Shown here piece by piece: positions 1 to 15,200 of a DNA stretch of 64,000 nt; position 1 is the first letter of the stretch; each line of letters begins with the position of its first letter. Below the pieces are notes generated by a model. The model saw nothing but the letters and a program-made list of their open reading frames with translations, was not told the origin of the DNA and made no database searches. This DNA is from Ornithodoros turicata (taxonomy: Eukaryota > Arthropoda > Arachnida > Ixodida > Argasidae). Made by a program: the position numbers and the translations under genes. Location of the stretch: positions 2,852,001-2,916,000 of the forward strand of contig NC_088209.1 in assembly GCF_037126465.1 (NCBI RefSeq), written 5' to 3'.

Positions 1-2180
1 AAAAAAACATGTTTGAAAAAGAAGCCAGGTTTAAAAAAAACATGGCTTTGGACAGGCATCCCAGGGTATATGTGCCATAACAAAGATTTAACAACTATTC
101 AATTGAAATAAATTTACAGAATTCAACAATTGTATTTGGTAAGTTAGCCTGGCGTTCTCTTTTTCTTTTTTACTAAAATGGAAAGCGCCATACTAAGGAG
201 TAGAATTGGGGTAGCTGGTATGACATTTTATGAAAAACAGCCACAAAAAAGACAAGGGCGAATGGATGTTGTCCTGAGCGCTTCCGTTTGGCCTTGTCTT
301 TTTGCGGCTGTTCTTCATACAAGGGAAGCCCATTTGGATTTATCTAGTATCGTCACTGAGTGCATTCCCTACTGCAACCGGGAAAAAGCAAAAAATAAAC
401 GCGGAAATTGTGGTTTGCAGTCGCACAGTTTGTCAGCCGCTATCTGTTTACTGCTGAGAAGGCCTTACCATTTCTCGTCCATGTCACTGAAAATGACAGA
501 ACAGAAAGCAGGAAAGACAGGTCAAATGACAATGCATCGATGACGTTGTCAACAAAAGCAGCTTGTGTGGATGCGGAATCTGAAGGGGGGAGCAAAGGAT
601 CCATGTCCGGTCGTGAAGTGAACAGATTGTGGCCGACAATATTTGCACCTGAAAGCTGCGCCATTTCCCCGTTTCTTTTTTGTTTTTGTTTTTCACTGTC
701 TTTGTTATGGCATAGAATGCACTCCGTGACCTTTCCGGGTAAATCTGGCAAGGGCTTTCCATTTCCATGAAAAAAAATGTTACGGCAAGTTGACCAGCTG
801 AGGAATGTAATCTGAAAAATCGGGATTTATTTTTCCTGAAAACCAAAAATAATTTTTGACATCGCCAAGCACCTCAGACATGAATGCTGAAAGCTTCAGT
901 TATACAGTATGTGAGATTTAAGTATATGTATTTGGTGCAATAGAGCAGATATCCTGTACACCTTACATGACGCAGTCGTTAAAAGGTGGAAATAAGGAAA
1001 TGTGACAAGCAATACCGGAGCGCTTTTTATTTATGTTTATATCCGCGTTTTATTTTGTTCTCAGTTCTTTTATAGTTGTACATACCCCCTGCTCGTATCA
1101 GTTATACATTCCTCATTCGCAAAGATAAACTAGTTACTTTGGAGGCTGGTGTAACCTTGATTGGAGACGAAAATTGTTGGCCAACAAAGTCACAGGGAGG
1201 TAGGTTCTGTTATACAAGTTAACTGTCCGAGAACAGAATCAACAACTGGCAATCGATCAGCACGGTATTCACTTTTTTTTTTTTCATTTTGAACGTTTGT
1301 CTTTGTTTGTAACGGTTCTGTTATTTCAATCATGAGAGGCCAACTGCCACCAGATCATATGCATTGTACATGCGGGCTTATTCTCTCTTGAGTACTGTGT
1401 GATACCAGGAACGTTCAGGTCAGAGTTTATTACCAGATTGTCCTAACAACATTTCCTAACAAAGCTAACAAAGTACTCGTCGTCGTATTTTGCAGAAGTC
1501 ACAGTGATGAAGGGGAGAACTGATGTGGAAGTTCCACTGCCATGCGGACAGTGCACATGCGACTATCCTACGACGTGCCCCGCAAACCAGACTACAAGAG
1601 AGACTCGTTAAGTTCAGCAAGTTGTAATCACTGTCTCTGTCTCTACTGTCACTTGTAAGTTGTAACAAAGTTTGATAAAACCCTGTGACTGATGCCTGTG
1701 TGTCCTGCGTACTTGATTCATCAAAAAGCTGCTCCTGCAGGACCACATTGAACAGACCACATTAGGTCTCATAAAAATAGACCACATTTGGACCACAATG
1801 AAATATCATCCTATGTGACCTCAACCAATGGGAACCTAGAGGACCACCTGAATGAGACCTAATAAGGCTGGACTGAATGAGACACACCGTTATAATCACA
1901 TATGGGGTTGTGGATCCCATTCTTTCATTTTTTTTAATAGGGTTAAGTCTAATCATAATGTGCGCTCCAAACACGACGCATTTGAGTCTTCTACGAAAAG
2001 TATGGAAAATTAATCTCACTACGTAAGCCGCAATCAATTAAATATAATCAGTGATTTTTTCCTCATCTTGCTGGATACGAAAAAATTGATACGCGTGCTC
2101 TTTATCGTACGAAGGAGGGTCTGCTCTATACATGTACCGCTAGGCAGATACCATAATGCGTACCGATAAGCGGGTGATTT
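1..2180. other. Non-coding DNA with inverted-repeat debris
   Basis: I see no convincing coding segment here. An imperfect hairpin pairs 231-260 with 291-319 (GACAAGGGC against GCCTTGTC). Further inverted matches link 71-84 with 700-713 (a CATAACAAAG word) and 353-369 with 715-731 (GAGTGCATTC), which suggests a rearranged foldback element. A 29-base word at about 1134-1162 recurs at about 4005-4033. The 5' exons of the chitinase-like gene that starts at 2930 may lie here or to the left, but I could not find them. Confidence 0.4.
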
Positions 2181-2188
2181 GTGGTGAG

Positions 2189-2843
2189 CAGACTTGTACA
2201 AAATGCTGCACAGAAGTATTTAAAATACGCTGCTCAAAAAAGTATTCAAAACAGAGCACAACGTGCTCAAAACAAAGTAATTTGAGCACTGAATACTCTA
2301 GGAAGTATTGAAAATACTTTTAAAAAGTACTTTTCGGTACCCTTTGCCGCTTACTACTTTTAAAAGCAAGTAGTAATGTATTGGGAGTAAGTGAAACGCG
2401 TATTCCGAACGCGTAGCCTTACAAGTGGAAGGAATAAACTTCATCAGCATTGCTTCAGCGTTTCTTTCAGTTGCAAAGTCTTTCGTGTCAAGTAGTAATG
2501 CTTGGTGAACTTTGGTGAACTCAAGTATACTTTGTCTATATGTCTTGACTAAAAAACTTCGTAATCGCTCCTGTATGTACGTTCGATCTTTCGACCTCAT
2601 TGCTTTGGTGGGGTGTCGCGGGGTCAAGTTCCAGTGAGCTGAAAATCTGGACACTTCGGGAGGTGTGCTGGATACGACTTGATGAGGAAGAACGGTATTT
2701 TGAGTATTGAGTAGCAAATACTGAACAAAAAGCATTTCAAATATATTAAAAATACTTCTCGCAAGAAATGTACCCAGATACCCGGAAAAAGTATTTAAAA
2801 TACTGTAGTTTGAGTACGTACTCAGGATTTTCGTACAAGTCTG
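2189..2843. mobile_element. hAT-type non-autonomous element (MITE)
   Basis: The ends are inverted: CAGACTTGTAC at 2189 and its complement ending at 2843. They are flanked by a perfect 8-bp target duplication, GTGGTGAG, at 2181-2188 and 2844-2851. Eight-base duplications and CAG-starting ends are typical of hAT transposons. The interior is rich in GTATTTAAAATAC-like words and has no recognisable transposase; the 145-codon minus-strand frame inside it matches nothing I know. It lies just upstream of the first recognised exon of the host gene. Confidence 0.85.
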
Positions 2844-2929
2844 GTGGTGAGGAAGGCAGGCGTACAGAGCGTATACTTGTTAAACTGCTCGGGTAAGCCA
2901 ACATGGGGAGTTGCTTTTTCCTGATGCAG

Positions 2930-3200
2930 CTACGACAACCGAAAAGCCTCAGCTGCGATCGAAGCCATCTCTCTGCACGGTGACACTACCTGTCCCCACA
3001 AGAGCAAGGTTTCCTTCTTTGGCGCTCTGTGATTTGATCTTCTTCACACACGTCGTCTTCGACGACGCAACCACGAAGATCAGGGCTTCCACCAAGCAGT
3101 TTGAGCCCACGAGCTCCAGCTTTGAGGTCTTCAAGGACTTCGCAAATTCTGCAAAACAGATTCCGCGTTCGTCGCAGTTTGGCATATCCGTAGACGCTGG
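2930..3200 (+). CDS. Host gene exon A (chitinase-like)
   Basis: The acceptor is TTTTTCCTGATGCAG ending at 2929; the donor GTAAGT starts at 3201. The exon enters with two bases that finish a codon and leaves with two bases (GG) of the next. It encodes a proline- and threonine-rich lead, then CDLIFFTHVVFDDATTKI and a Phe-rich helix. The start codon is not here. Confidence 0.75.
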
Positions 3201-6200
3201 GTAAGTAGTGGTGCAAAACTAAGAAAACTAACGGTAGCTATTGGTAGTCTGCTATCGAAGATCCTTATGGTCTGTCGACAGCCGACTATGGTACTATCGC
3301 CCATAGTACTATCAATAGCCGACTGTCGACAGAAAGCTATCACTATATACAATCGATACGCAGCTACACTCTTCCAACCTACACAAGCCTACACTAGCCA
3401 ACCATCATCCCGAATGACAACGTTCTCGCCCCTGATTTGTTGAAAACGGGAGGCGGATACTATTCTGTGCCGTGCATAATAGGCACAAAATAAGCCCCAC
3501 CTACCGTTTTCAACAAATAGAGGGCGAGAATGTTGTCATTCGGGATGATGGTTGACTAGGAGCGTGCTATGTGGTGAAGTTCACTTCTAAGAGTGTATCA
3601 GCAAATTATCGGCACTCGACTGGCACAATGCAACATTAGCAGGACGCCGTCCTCCAGAAGCGTCGCCTACACCGCACAGTTTCTACCGAGGAGCAGAAGA
3701 AGAAAATGCCTCAGTCCTGCTTGCAGGGCATAATAAATTACAGCGAAACAGAAAGTATGTTAAAAAGCGATAAAAACCGGGTTGTTTGGTGGTACATTCC
3801 AAAAGCGACGAAACCCCAGCGCAGGGGACACGGACAGACACAACACAGACGAAACACTGACTGAAAAACACCTTTAATTGCGGAGACACCGCTTAAGTAC
3901 ACCATCTGCATACAACCGACCCCTAGTGGTAGCCAAGACCATCATGTTGTAATCACACCAGTTATAACGCAAACAGGAGCACCAAGCTCAGTGCTTCGTC
4001 TGTATTACTTTGGAGGCTGGTGTAACCTTGATTAGAGAAGTCTGTCCGTGTCCCCTGCAATGGGGGTTTATCGCTTTAAGAATAAAACAGAAAGCACTTG
4101 TGTCGCACGTAAGGCTGTTTTGGTTCCCTCGTAAGATTTCTCTGCCCACGTTACATTACTGTACGTTACATTTTAAAGCGCACCAAGGCCACGGAGTTAG
4201 GATAGGGGGTGGAACTGTCCATAGAAGCAAGCGCAGGCGCGCGACCAAGAGACTGTTACGTTGGGGAAGAGAAAAAAGCAGTTGCTGACTTTACGCGACG
4301 GATGGTGGGGCTTCGGTTCGCTGTTTTCGGTTTTGCGCTTTTGCATGGAAAGCTATGGGGAAAACACGAAGGGAGTTGCCTCAGCACAGAAGCCGCCGAT
4401 ATTTCGAACAGAGATTGTTCTTTTTCTGGGCACCGTCCTCATCATTGGCATGGTATTTAAAGGGTTAGGTGTGAGGTGTTTAAAGGTTCATGCGAATTGT
4501 GGGTCAACAGCCCGGAGGGAAGAAAGGGTCCGTACGGGCTTCTACGGCCGGAGTGAATGGCTGCTTTGTTAGAGTGTGGAGGGGATTATGTGAACGTAGT
4601 GATCTAGGCTACAGACCGGTTACAGAAAAAAGGAAGGTTCACGAACACGTGGGCGAAACGGGACAACAGGCAAGAATTTGCGAGCGTAGCGAAAGATAAG
4701 GATTTTAGTGGTTACGTGCGGAAAATTCCAAAACGAGCAATGTTTTTTTGTTTTTTTTTGTAATGCAAAGTTGTGGGTGGCATGCAATAGAGAAAGCAGG
4801 AAGAAGTGGCCATGCAGAACATAACAGATGATAATGGAGGTAGAGGGGAAAAGCATATTTTATTTGTGAAGTGTTTCTAGGGTGCCTTGTGATTTGTTGA
4901 TACCGGAGGGTGAAGAGCGTTGAACTTTTATATGAGATAAGACTCCTTATCGCGTCTGTCACGTGTGGATCTAAACCCGGTTTCTAGAATATATAGTTTA
5001 ATGTTGTCAAATTTGTGACCAGGAACGTTAAAGTGTTCGGCGGCTGGTTTGGGGAGTTGTTCATTTGTTGGCCGGTTTCACCAATGAATTGCATAGAGCA
5101 GTCGCCGCATTCAATGCAGTATATGACATTGGAGCTTGTGCATATGAATGCGTAGTTAACGGGGTAGGTGTAATTGCTCGCAGTGCTTTTGATGGAGTTA
5201 GCGCGTTGAACATGCTTGCATGTCTTGCAGCGCGGGAGGTTGCAGGGTCGTGTTCCCGTGTACGGGGTGCTCGTTTTGCTGATTTTGGTATTGACCAAGG
5301 AGTCTGCTAGGTTTTTTGCGCGTCGGTTTGTCACCTGTATGGGATGGTCAGTGCTTTGGAGGAGGGGCTCGTGCTTCTGTAGAATGGCTTTGATGTTTGT
5401 AAGTGAGTTGGAATGTCTTGTGATCAAGCTGATGGGGATGAGGAGGAAAACAGTTCTTTTCACGAGTCGTACGGCAGCCTCTACGGGTGCAGACAAAGTG
5501 ATGAACGTGAACGATGTGCACGATGTGAACGTGCAATAAAGATCACGCTTGTCAACTACATGGCGCTTCTTGTTCAGCGAATTCAGCGGAAAACAAGTAT
5601 CAAAACAATTAACAATCCTTTCGTTTCTCGGTTCTGTTGACAGACCACGGGAGCACGATTTCCGCGAAAGCTTTTCATCTTCTTCTTTTCTAGGGTTTGA
5701 TTCACGCGTTTTAATCGCACCGCCGTACAAGCGACGGTACCACGTGTCTGCAAACTTGGCAAATTTTGCGTCCTCGTGCAACAGATGGCACTGTGTGCTG
5801 GGGCGCGGAGCGTGCGCTCCTTGTACATTCTATTTTCACGGGAGAGAGTAAAGTTTCCTCTTCTAACTCCGTCTTTTTACTCCGTGACCAAGGCCCCTAT
5901 CCTGAACTCTGACATCGCAGGCGTTCCCTTTTGGTAAGATCGCGCTAGAGCTCGTTGCCAATCGCGGGCGGAGTGGCGATAACGACAAGATCGGGCTTTG
6001 GCATACAGTGTGAATGGACGCGGAACGCGAAATACATTGGCGAAATTCCTTGGCATGACACCCTAATAATCCGCAAGTTATGCTTAACATCACAGGAGAG
6101 TTTGCGATTTTTTTTTTCGCGCTGAAATGCAAAACGGACAACATGGGCCCCCACTGGCCCCCGCATGATAATTGTGCCTGCACTTATCTCATCGCGAACA

Positions 6201-9200
6201 TTTCCTTCGTGCATAAATCACGAATGCATGAATGTCTTCACTTTTCCTTGCTGCCGAGATAGTGTCCCTTGGTGTGGTCCTCTTATTGCCTAGTTGTGTA
6301 CTCAGTGAAACATGTTCCCGCACTACTCATACAACGGTCATACAATAGATAATTTTAAAAACGATGCGCACGCCACCATACGGCTCAGTCGTCTGCTTCG
6401 GTTATGGTTTGCCCCGTCTGACGCTGCTGCTCCGCTCACCGGGAATGTTATTTTTCTACCTCGGCCTCTGGCCCCCTCGTAATGATGTAAGACGTTCTAT
6501 GTTCCCAGGAGCCCTTGCGTACCACAGGTGGCGCTTGTTTTTCTAAAAAGATTGTCCTGCTATTTGTTTTTAGGACGAGAGTGGTACTATTTTATAAGTG
6601 TGATGCGGGCAAGTTTTCGCTTGTCCCATCTCACAGTTGTCAATACAAGGCGTATTCTTGGCGTCGTACAGAAGCGATAAATGTTGTGACATTTCTTCAG
6701 GTGCTGTTAGAGGTAGTGTCCGTAAAGCAGCAGTCTTAAGGTAAACGCAAGATTCTCGCACCAGGGGGTACGTGCATACACGGTACTTTTAAGTGGGTTC
6801 GCCCGTCGACACGTTACTTTTGAGATTGGTGTGACGCAATCGGTATCAATACTTTAACAGCTGACGCGTACCTTATCGAAAATGAGTAGTTGAAAACTGT
6901 TTTTTTTAATCCCACATTAGGAATTCCTGCTGTGACATCAGATTTCCTTAATGTGACAGTTAACTTGCCTGCTGTGGTGTTAGGTATTCTTACTGTGACC
7001 TCTCTAACGTGACGTTAGACTTTCTTAATGTGGCGGTTAACTTTCCTAATGTGGTGCTATGTCTTCTTAGCGTGGCAGTTCGCTTACCAAGTATGGCATG
7101 AGGTGTCCCTAATGTGACAGCTACGTGCCGTATTGTGATATTGACCTCCTGATGGAGCACAGCAAGATGATTGTCTCTTAATGTTGCTAAACCATTTCTC
7201 TTCGCTGCCTGATTGTTCAAGATATTGAGTACCAGATTTGATAAAAATAATCAGTTTATTTTCTTCCCAATATTTTCATTTTTGACATAAAATGTGAGTT
7301 TGCAATGCTGATTTATGATCTCACGTACGATTAACGTGTAACACTATGCAGACTTTAACATTATGATTGATGTCTAATGCTATAATGCCGACATTAGGAG
7401 TGGCCTGCCGCAAACGTCGACATTACCATATCAAATGTCAACATTAGTGTTAGGGTGTCCCAAATCACATTAGGCAACATGTTGCCATTTTCAATGGGCT
7501 ATCTACAGGGTTCGCCAAGATAAACTTCGGGGTTTGTAACGAAGATAAAACAAATTAGAACAGTATAGGAAAGCCAAAGTACATGTTAGAAGACGTATTA
7601 TGCTCCAAAATTTTATGTCGATAATTTCGCTTGGTCTGTTTCTTTGCTGATGAATCGTTAAAATTAAAAAAAAGAAGAAAAACGCCACTGGCCTAATCGC
7701 CTGTACCTGCGTTTCAGCCTCTTTCCGTCAGACGGCGAGACACTCGAACGCGGCGTTGCAGAGTACGAGTTTGCATTCAGTTCCACTTGTTCACTTGGGC
7801 TGCGTTCCAATAGCTCGCGCCCGCGAAGCCGCCTGACTAGGCAGCTGAGTAGACCCTTTGCTTGTTACTTTTGGAACAGGCTTGCCTTGCCTAGCCTAGC
7901 CTTGCTGCGCGTGTGGCGCCATCTGGTTGCTCACGCAAGAAATGCGTACGGCGCAAGCGCAGCAGGTACTAGCGTTTCCCGCTGTCAGCCATCCCGGCTG
8001 TCAGATGGTCAGGCGTATAACTAGACTGCATCGATGCGCACTAGGCGGTAGCCGACTGAATAGCGGGCTTGGCGAGATTTGGAACGAGACTTAACATGGC
8101 GGCACTTCCGGTTAGACCGCTAGGCAGTCGACTAACCGGGGTATTGGAGCGCAGCCTTGGTTTCGATGTCGTCTGCAACGCAGCGTTCGACCGTTTCGCC
8201 ATCTGACGAAAAGGAGCTCACAGGTATAGCCGATTAGGCCGCGGCGGTTTTTTAATTTTCACGATTTATCGCAGAGAAACGGAGCAAGTGGCAGTATCGA
8301 CATGAAATTTGGGGCATAATACGTCCTCTAACATCTACTTTAGCTTTCCCAACACTGTTCCTATTTGTTATATTCTCATTCGAAACCCCAAAGTTTATCT
8401 CGGCGAACCTGTAAATTTCTAATTTTGTGTGTGGCCCCTAAGAAAGTTTGTCTTTTTTCGCGTACAGGTTCTTGGGAGCCTTTAAGAGTAAACTGGAATC
8501 AACTCCTGGTGCGAACGAATTTAACCACCTTATCGACAACAACATCAAGCATTTTGGGGTTTTGAGTGTTTTTGGCGGCTCAGAAACAACAACGCGCGAC
8601 CTACTCCAGGTATGTCCAACAATCGTAAATGGCTACTTCTTTTAGACTGTTGTGACCGTTTGTAACGATAACTGGTTAGTTTGCTGGACCGTTTTGCATA
8701 GCAAGAACAATGTCCGTCTAGATAGGGGTGTTAACAGTGGACGTTGCACATATGCGACAATGACCACGCACAGAATGATTTTCACACCGGATCACTGAGC
8801 GTCATCTTTGCCTGTCTACACATTACAATGGTAGAAGTGCAAGGGTGCAGGCGAGCTGGTACATTGTAAAAACGACGATAAAACCAGAGACACGGAACAG
8901 AACGTGTCGTGTTGTCTTTTTCTGTTCCGTGTCTCTGGTTTTATCGTCGTTTTTGCACATTACAAAATCGTGAGTTCCTTGGATCGTGAAGTTCGTTACT
9001 CATTGAGTAGTACCTTCGCTAGATTATGCAAAAAGTGGAGTAGTCTCAAGTGCCGTTCGCATATGCGTCGCTAGAGAACCGATTAATAGCAGCACAATGG
9101 ATTCCGGACGGCGGAACTGTTCATAATGTAACTCGTTTGCCTCCGCGTGTTACACGCCCTTCAGAAAAGAAAGGTACTTAGAGGTTCTTGTAAACAGTCC

Positions 9201-12200
9201 CGCGTTCGTGGTAAAAGACCGTCGTAAAAGACTGTCGAAAGGACGGTCGAACTTTCGGCTGCACGTTACATTAATATCGTCGGGATAAACTCTACGAGAA
9301 ATGCGCGTTGCAAATAAGTTTAGAGGAAAATTGATGTAACAAAGTTAGTAACTCGATTGAAGTATCCCTGCAGAGGGTAGTGTTAAAATATGTCTTGAAG
9401 TTGTGGGCAAACTTTTCATTACTTTCTGCCATTCGGATTTCTGACAAAGTGTACCGGAAGCCAACGCTTTCCGCCATTTCTAAAATTCTTTGTGAAACAC
9501 CAAGAACACAAAAATATAATTGAAACGTGTGGATATACGTATAGCTTAGCATCTTGACAACCCCCATGCGCAGTATCATGCAGCCAGCTGCAAAAACAAA
9601 GGAGCAGGATTACATCTCGGCTTCCGGCGTCCCACAAGGAACCATACTTGATATCCTGCTCTTCCTGCTATATATCAACGAACTTCCCTTGCCATGGTAG
9701 AAGTGCAAGGGTGAAGGCAAGCTGGTACATTGTATAAAGACCATGAACCTTTGACGCGGAACAGAAAAAAGACAATACGACACTTTCTCAACACAGCAAC
9801 CATTTAATTAAATTGGTAAATTTGATTAAATGGTTGCTTTTTTGAGAACGTGTCGTGTTGTCTTTTTCTGTTCCGTGTCTCAGGTTTATCGTCGTTTTCC
9901 TTTGCCATCTCGTCCAACAGTGCGACTTTTCGCCGATGGTTGTGTTCTTTATCGATCAATCTTGCACAAGGCAATCTTGGCACAGGATCAAGCAGCACTG
10001 CAGCCGCATCTTTCAAACACAGCGGAGTGGTGTTCGAATTGGCAGATGCAACTCAATAGCTCGAAGTGCAAAGTAGCCCAGTTTTCAAGGAAGCACATGG
10101 ATGTACACCACAAGTATACGATTGATCATGCAACAGTTACTTGAAACGTACAAGTACTTTTGGAGTTACACTTACAAATGATTTCGTTTGGGTTGGGCCG
10201 AATCCAGACCACCAACGGTCTGCGCTCAATCCTCATTTGATATTTCTCGACACAATCGCACTTCGTTCCTTACTGTGAAGGTGCTCATTATTTCATTCCC
10301 CACATCACCACCATCAAAGGGGTTGAGTATCGCCTCTGACGATGAAACTATCCATTCATCACCTTTAAATAAACTCTTTGTTGTTGTTGTATCACCACAG
10401 AAGCGAACAGTACACTAGGCTACCCAAAACGCATTCACCTTTCTACTCCGAATGTCCGCCAGCAAGCACATGTAGCCCTTGTCAGACCAAAACTATAGAG
10501 CATGCATCTGCAATTTGGAACCCACACCAGCCGTACCTAATCGCTTCTCTGCTCTCGAGGTCACTGAGGCGCATGGTTCTGGTTTCGGTTAACTGACATA
10601 GTATCTTTCGCAACAGATATTTCACGGCACACGTTCGTTCCACAACCTTAAACGATAGAATGGCTTTCAAAGAGAATTGTCCTGATTTTGTCCGAAGTGC
10701 CGTACTCAGAGGGGTAATGAATTATTTTAGGTAATTAGCTATTTTGTAGCTGCATACTCTCTTGGATAAAATGTCTGCCTGACCGTAGCTCAACTGGAGA
10801 AACTAAATGTATGCATATCAAAATGATTAAAAAACATGTGCGTATACTCGTACCAAGAACAGTTCTCGAATATACGGAACCAGATCGACTGCTCATGTTT
10901 AACGAATATCATTTGCTGAAAAACGTACAGGGTGTTTCACTTAAAAAGTGATAAATAAGTCTGGCGACGTTTTCACCGGAGGATTGTGAGACTTTTGCGA
11001 CCATTGAGGAAGGCTTTGGACAGTTTTGAATTGCGGGAAATCTTTTTCTTCAATGCAACATTGAAAATTGCCAAGCGAACCTCACTTTTTTAAACAGAAA
11101 TATGGAATCCTCGACGGGTAGCCGCGGACACAACAAAAACCATGCCCAGTATCGCAACAGAAATAGTATTAAAAAATAGTAGAAATCGTGCTTTAGCCCC
11201 CGTCTGTTCGATTTTCGCAAAGGAGCGCACGCGAAACGTGCGTCTTGAGGATATAATGTCCCCCACTTCATTTGTTATGCCTTCTTTGTGATAAGTTTAA
11301 GATAGTTTTGTTCCTTTTGTGATAACACGGTTGTGACCAGCATCAAGGCCAAAGCAGTAAAACATGCGACGAGAATCTCCGCGCATCTTCTGTGCACTCT
11401 TCTTTGCAACAATCAGGCAGGCGGCGCTAAAGCGTCATTTTTACTATTTTTGACTATTTCTATCGCGACACTGCGCATAGTATTTGCTGGGTCTGCGGTT
11501 ATCAGTGGAGGAGTTCATTTAAAAAAATCAGGTTGGCCTGCCAATTTTCCATGTTCGATCGAAAAAAAATCCCGCAACTAAAAACTGTCTAAGGTCCCAA
11601 AGTCTTCCTCAGTGGTGGTAAAAGCTTACAGAAGGTAATTGCTGAGCGTACGTCGCCAGTAAGAATTTTTGATCACTCTAGATGAAACACCCTGCATATC
11701 TATTAAGAGCAGATGTAAATAGAATGAACAGGTATGTATGTAACGTGGATGTGTGGGGGCACTGTAAGCACTTGCTCGTCTCTTTCGGCTTGCAGAAGTT
11801 CCGAAGTATGTGCGACCAACACGATCCTAATCCCGGAGTTAATCACAAAAGCCTCATCGTGATCGGCATAACAGCACGGAAAGGGGCCAAACAGTTCAAG
11901 AGATGGATGGAGCACGTTAAGAAGTAAGTGGGGCTCGAACTTTTCGTGAATGGTTTTGCATCACCTCGACTGGTGGCTCGAAAAGCAAGGTGCGGTCCCT
12001 CACGAAATGGCTGGATTTCGTCGCCACCGAAGCTCCACGGATCCAGCTCTCGACCTCGCCTTCAGGAATGGCAAGTCCGCCTCGACATTCGTCGCGCCAT
12101 CCGAAGTCGTAGTGCAAAAACAACGCCTTTCGTACCCAACCACATCAACAGCTGCAGAATAATACGCCATTCTTTTCTTTCTGCAGCACATCGTTGATTT

Positions 12201-15200
12201 TACCCCGCAGGAATGGGCAGTGTTCACTGACTCAAAATCTGTACTACAAGCTATTGAAAATGCTGGCGTACGAGACTCATCCTAATGACGGCTCTGTTAA
12301 TGGCTTACCACCTTGTGTACGAAGCAGGGCATAGGTTGGTTCTCCAGTGGGCTCTGCCCTACTGTGGGAATGAACAGGTCGGCAGCGCCGTGGTGTAGCT
12401 CTCTGGTCTCGTAGACGCACGAGTATTGGGCTGCTCAGAGGAGGCCGTCGTTCCATTCTTCGAAGCCTCGTGACAACCCTGCTTCCCGCAGTGCTGATAA
12501 GAGTTGATGCAACGATCGCTTTCCGCATACGAGAGGGTAGAGAGGTAGCAAGCGAGCTGATGGTATAGATCCATAACTTAAAAACCCGAGACTAGGGGTA
12601 AAAAAAAACACAGACAGCGACCTTGTCTCGGGTTTTTAAGTAATGGATCTATACTTCCAGCTCGCTTGCTACCTCTCTATCCTCTCGTTATCGATTCCTC
12701 ATGCAAGCTTCGTCCCTCATATTCCTCCTGTGTATTCTGTTCCGCCTTCTGGATCCGACCTCCAGTCTCTTCGTCTTCAAGCCCTCTACACACTGTGTAA
12801 ATTTTGCCACAGTATTGCCACCGCTCAAGCTGAGTTTTAATTCCTCGGCGTCCAGCTTCGGAAGAAAGAGACCTTGTTTGTGTTGTCGTTTGTTTGTCCC
12901 CTAGACACTGGTTGTTGAGTTATGGCTTTTCGCATGCCACGAAAGAGCTCTCGTCGATGCAACTGTCTTTCTTCCGTGCAACTGTTTTTGTTTCTATGAC
13001 ACGCCTATGATGCAAATCCTTTGAATGAAACAATACACTATACACTAGATGGCATCGGCGCATAACTACCTAACCGTGAACCCTCTTTCTCCACCTTGTT
13101 GCGGTGTTATATAATTCTATCGTTCAGACACCTCAAAGTCTTGCTCACCTAGTCCTTTCCGCACGGGGAAGAGATCAAGCGAACCACGGCCACGGCACAG
13201 TCCACGAACCGGTCCTTATGTCTAACATCACATACATGTTTCTCCTCACCCGCCGCAAACGTGCCCGGCTTATCATCCCGCAATGTGCTACATGGGTACG
13301 GAAAAATCTTGACCAGCAATGGCACGGACAAAACATAACCAACTTAGCTGTCGAGAACGACAGCCACGCCATTTTGGATTCCGGCACTCGCACTCAATCT
13401 GACATGGCAGAAACCAGCAACTGGCAAAAGCAAGCCTCATGTGCCACCAACTGCACTCCACTCGCGTCATGTGCATCAACCTCCACACCTCTGGCGTCCG
13501 CCACTCTCCCCTCTTCTCCCGGTTCGCTGCACTCCAACAACCGATTCCGCAACTGACGGTCGCGCGAACGTATTTTTTACGCATAACGGCACTTTTTACA
13601 GTGTACCAGGGATGCAGAGTGACTACGTACTCAGTGAAACCCCCAATAGACTACGTGTCTAGAAAGAGCAGACAAGAGGTACAAGGAGTACACTAAACGT
13701 CTACAGGAATGTCAAATTAATTTTTACGAAGCCGGAAAGCTTTATTCAATGCGCGGGTCGGAGCTAATCACATCTGTGATGATGCTGCCACAGCCGAACG
13801 GGCCGCGCTAAAGTTACAAGGGCCCCGATAATGGAGTCAAAATATTGCAGGCAGATGCTGTGCGGAACGTCCGGGTACGGCATTCAGGAACAATGAGGAA
13901 TGACAATTGGAATGTTTCCATGTTTCGCTACATACACAAAAATATAATCTATATTTCAGTTTCACCTATGATATCATCCTCATCCATACCCACGTATCCT
14001 ACTGGGATACCACAAGCTTCACTGGAACCGCTGGGGCCAGTATTTGGGACAGCTCATCCTTTCAGCACTGCAGTATGGTAAGATCATATTGATATTATAT
14101 CGATTGAGTGATTGATTATTGGATTTACTCTTTCGCTTCTGTGTGTGTCGCAGTGAGTTCGTGCTCACGCAGCTTATGGCAGGAGAAACAGTGCTGCGGT
14201 AATTCCTGCTTACTTGACTGGTGTTCCTCATATCGTTACATAAATTAAGATATATACCAGGTAGAAGCGTTTCCCCATCAATGTAATGGAAGTGAGTGGT
14301 GTTCACTGTACAAGGTGGTTTGGGCAACCAACATGGTACTCGTGTATGATAGACAAGGAATCCAGAGAACACCAGGAAAAACAAGCAAACCACCAAGCAT
14401 AGGGATGTGGTTTATATCCAAATTATGTCCCTATATAGAAATCGGCGAAGGGGAACAAAGGAGAACGAGGAAGAATTACTAACACCCCCCTGGATGCACG
14501 GGTACCTTGTCCCTCACGTACATTCTAGTGTTTGCTTTGTGTTCTCTTCTTTGTGTTCTCTATCATGCAAAAAGGTGCTCTTCTGTGTACGCGGGTTCCT
14601 GTGTTACATCAACATTAAGCGATGGAAAGTAAAACATTATTTTGTGGCACGCTGAGAACGGGTCCTCAGGCAAACTGGAATATTCCATTGCAGAAGGCCG
14701 TCATCTCAGATTTGCAGTCCACGAGCTTTGACCTGAGCAGGAATCCTGTTTACATGTTGACGCTCGGTCTAGCAGTTCAGATGTTTCGCCTTCCGTCTGA
14801 CTGGCCTTCTGGCTCGACCACGACCGGCTCAAGCAAGAAAGCAACGAGCATGACAGTAGCTGATTACACCGGGGTGAGTAGAGAAATCGTCGATTGGTTT
14901 ATGATGAGCATGTGACAAAAATGATGCAACTAACTTGGTCCTGCTGGCAAGTAACGGCAGCTGTAGAAAAATTCTTGGTACAGACTGGTGAATTGTGTTA
15001 TGACAAGTAAGTAATGAAGTTAATGCAAAGGTAGTGATGCGGACATGTGTTCATCGTAGTCTGTCAGTACGGCAAAGCTGCAAGCTGGGTCAGATTTCAA
15101 GACTGCAATCCCTCTGAGTAAAAAAAAATGTTGCAGTAAATATTAGGTTATCGAAAGTTAGAATTGTGAAATTTTCAGTAACTAATAGTGGAATTCATTT

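Noticed and set aside
13104..13556. A 150-codon frame in the intron after exon C
   Set aside because: Low-complexity Ser/Thr/Ala tail, no known domain, overlapping frames on the other strand, and located inside an intron supported by phase.
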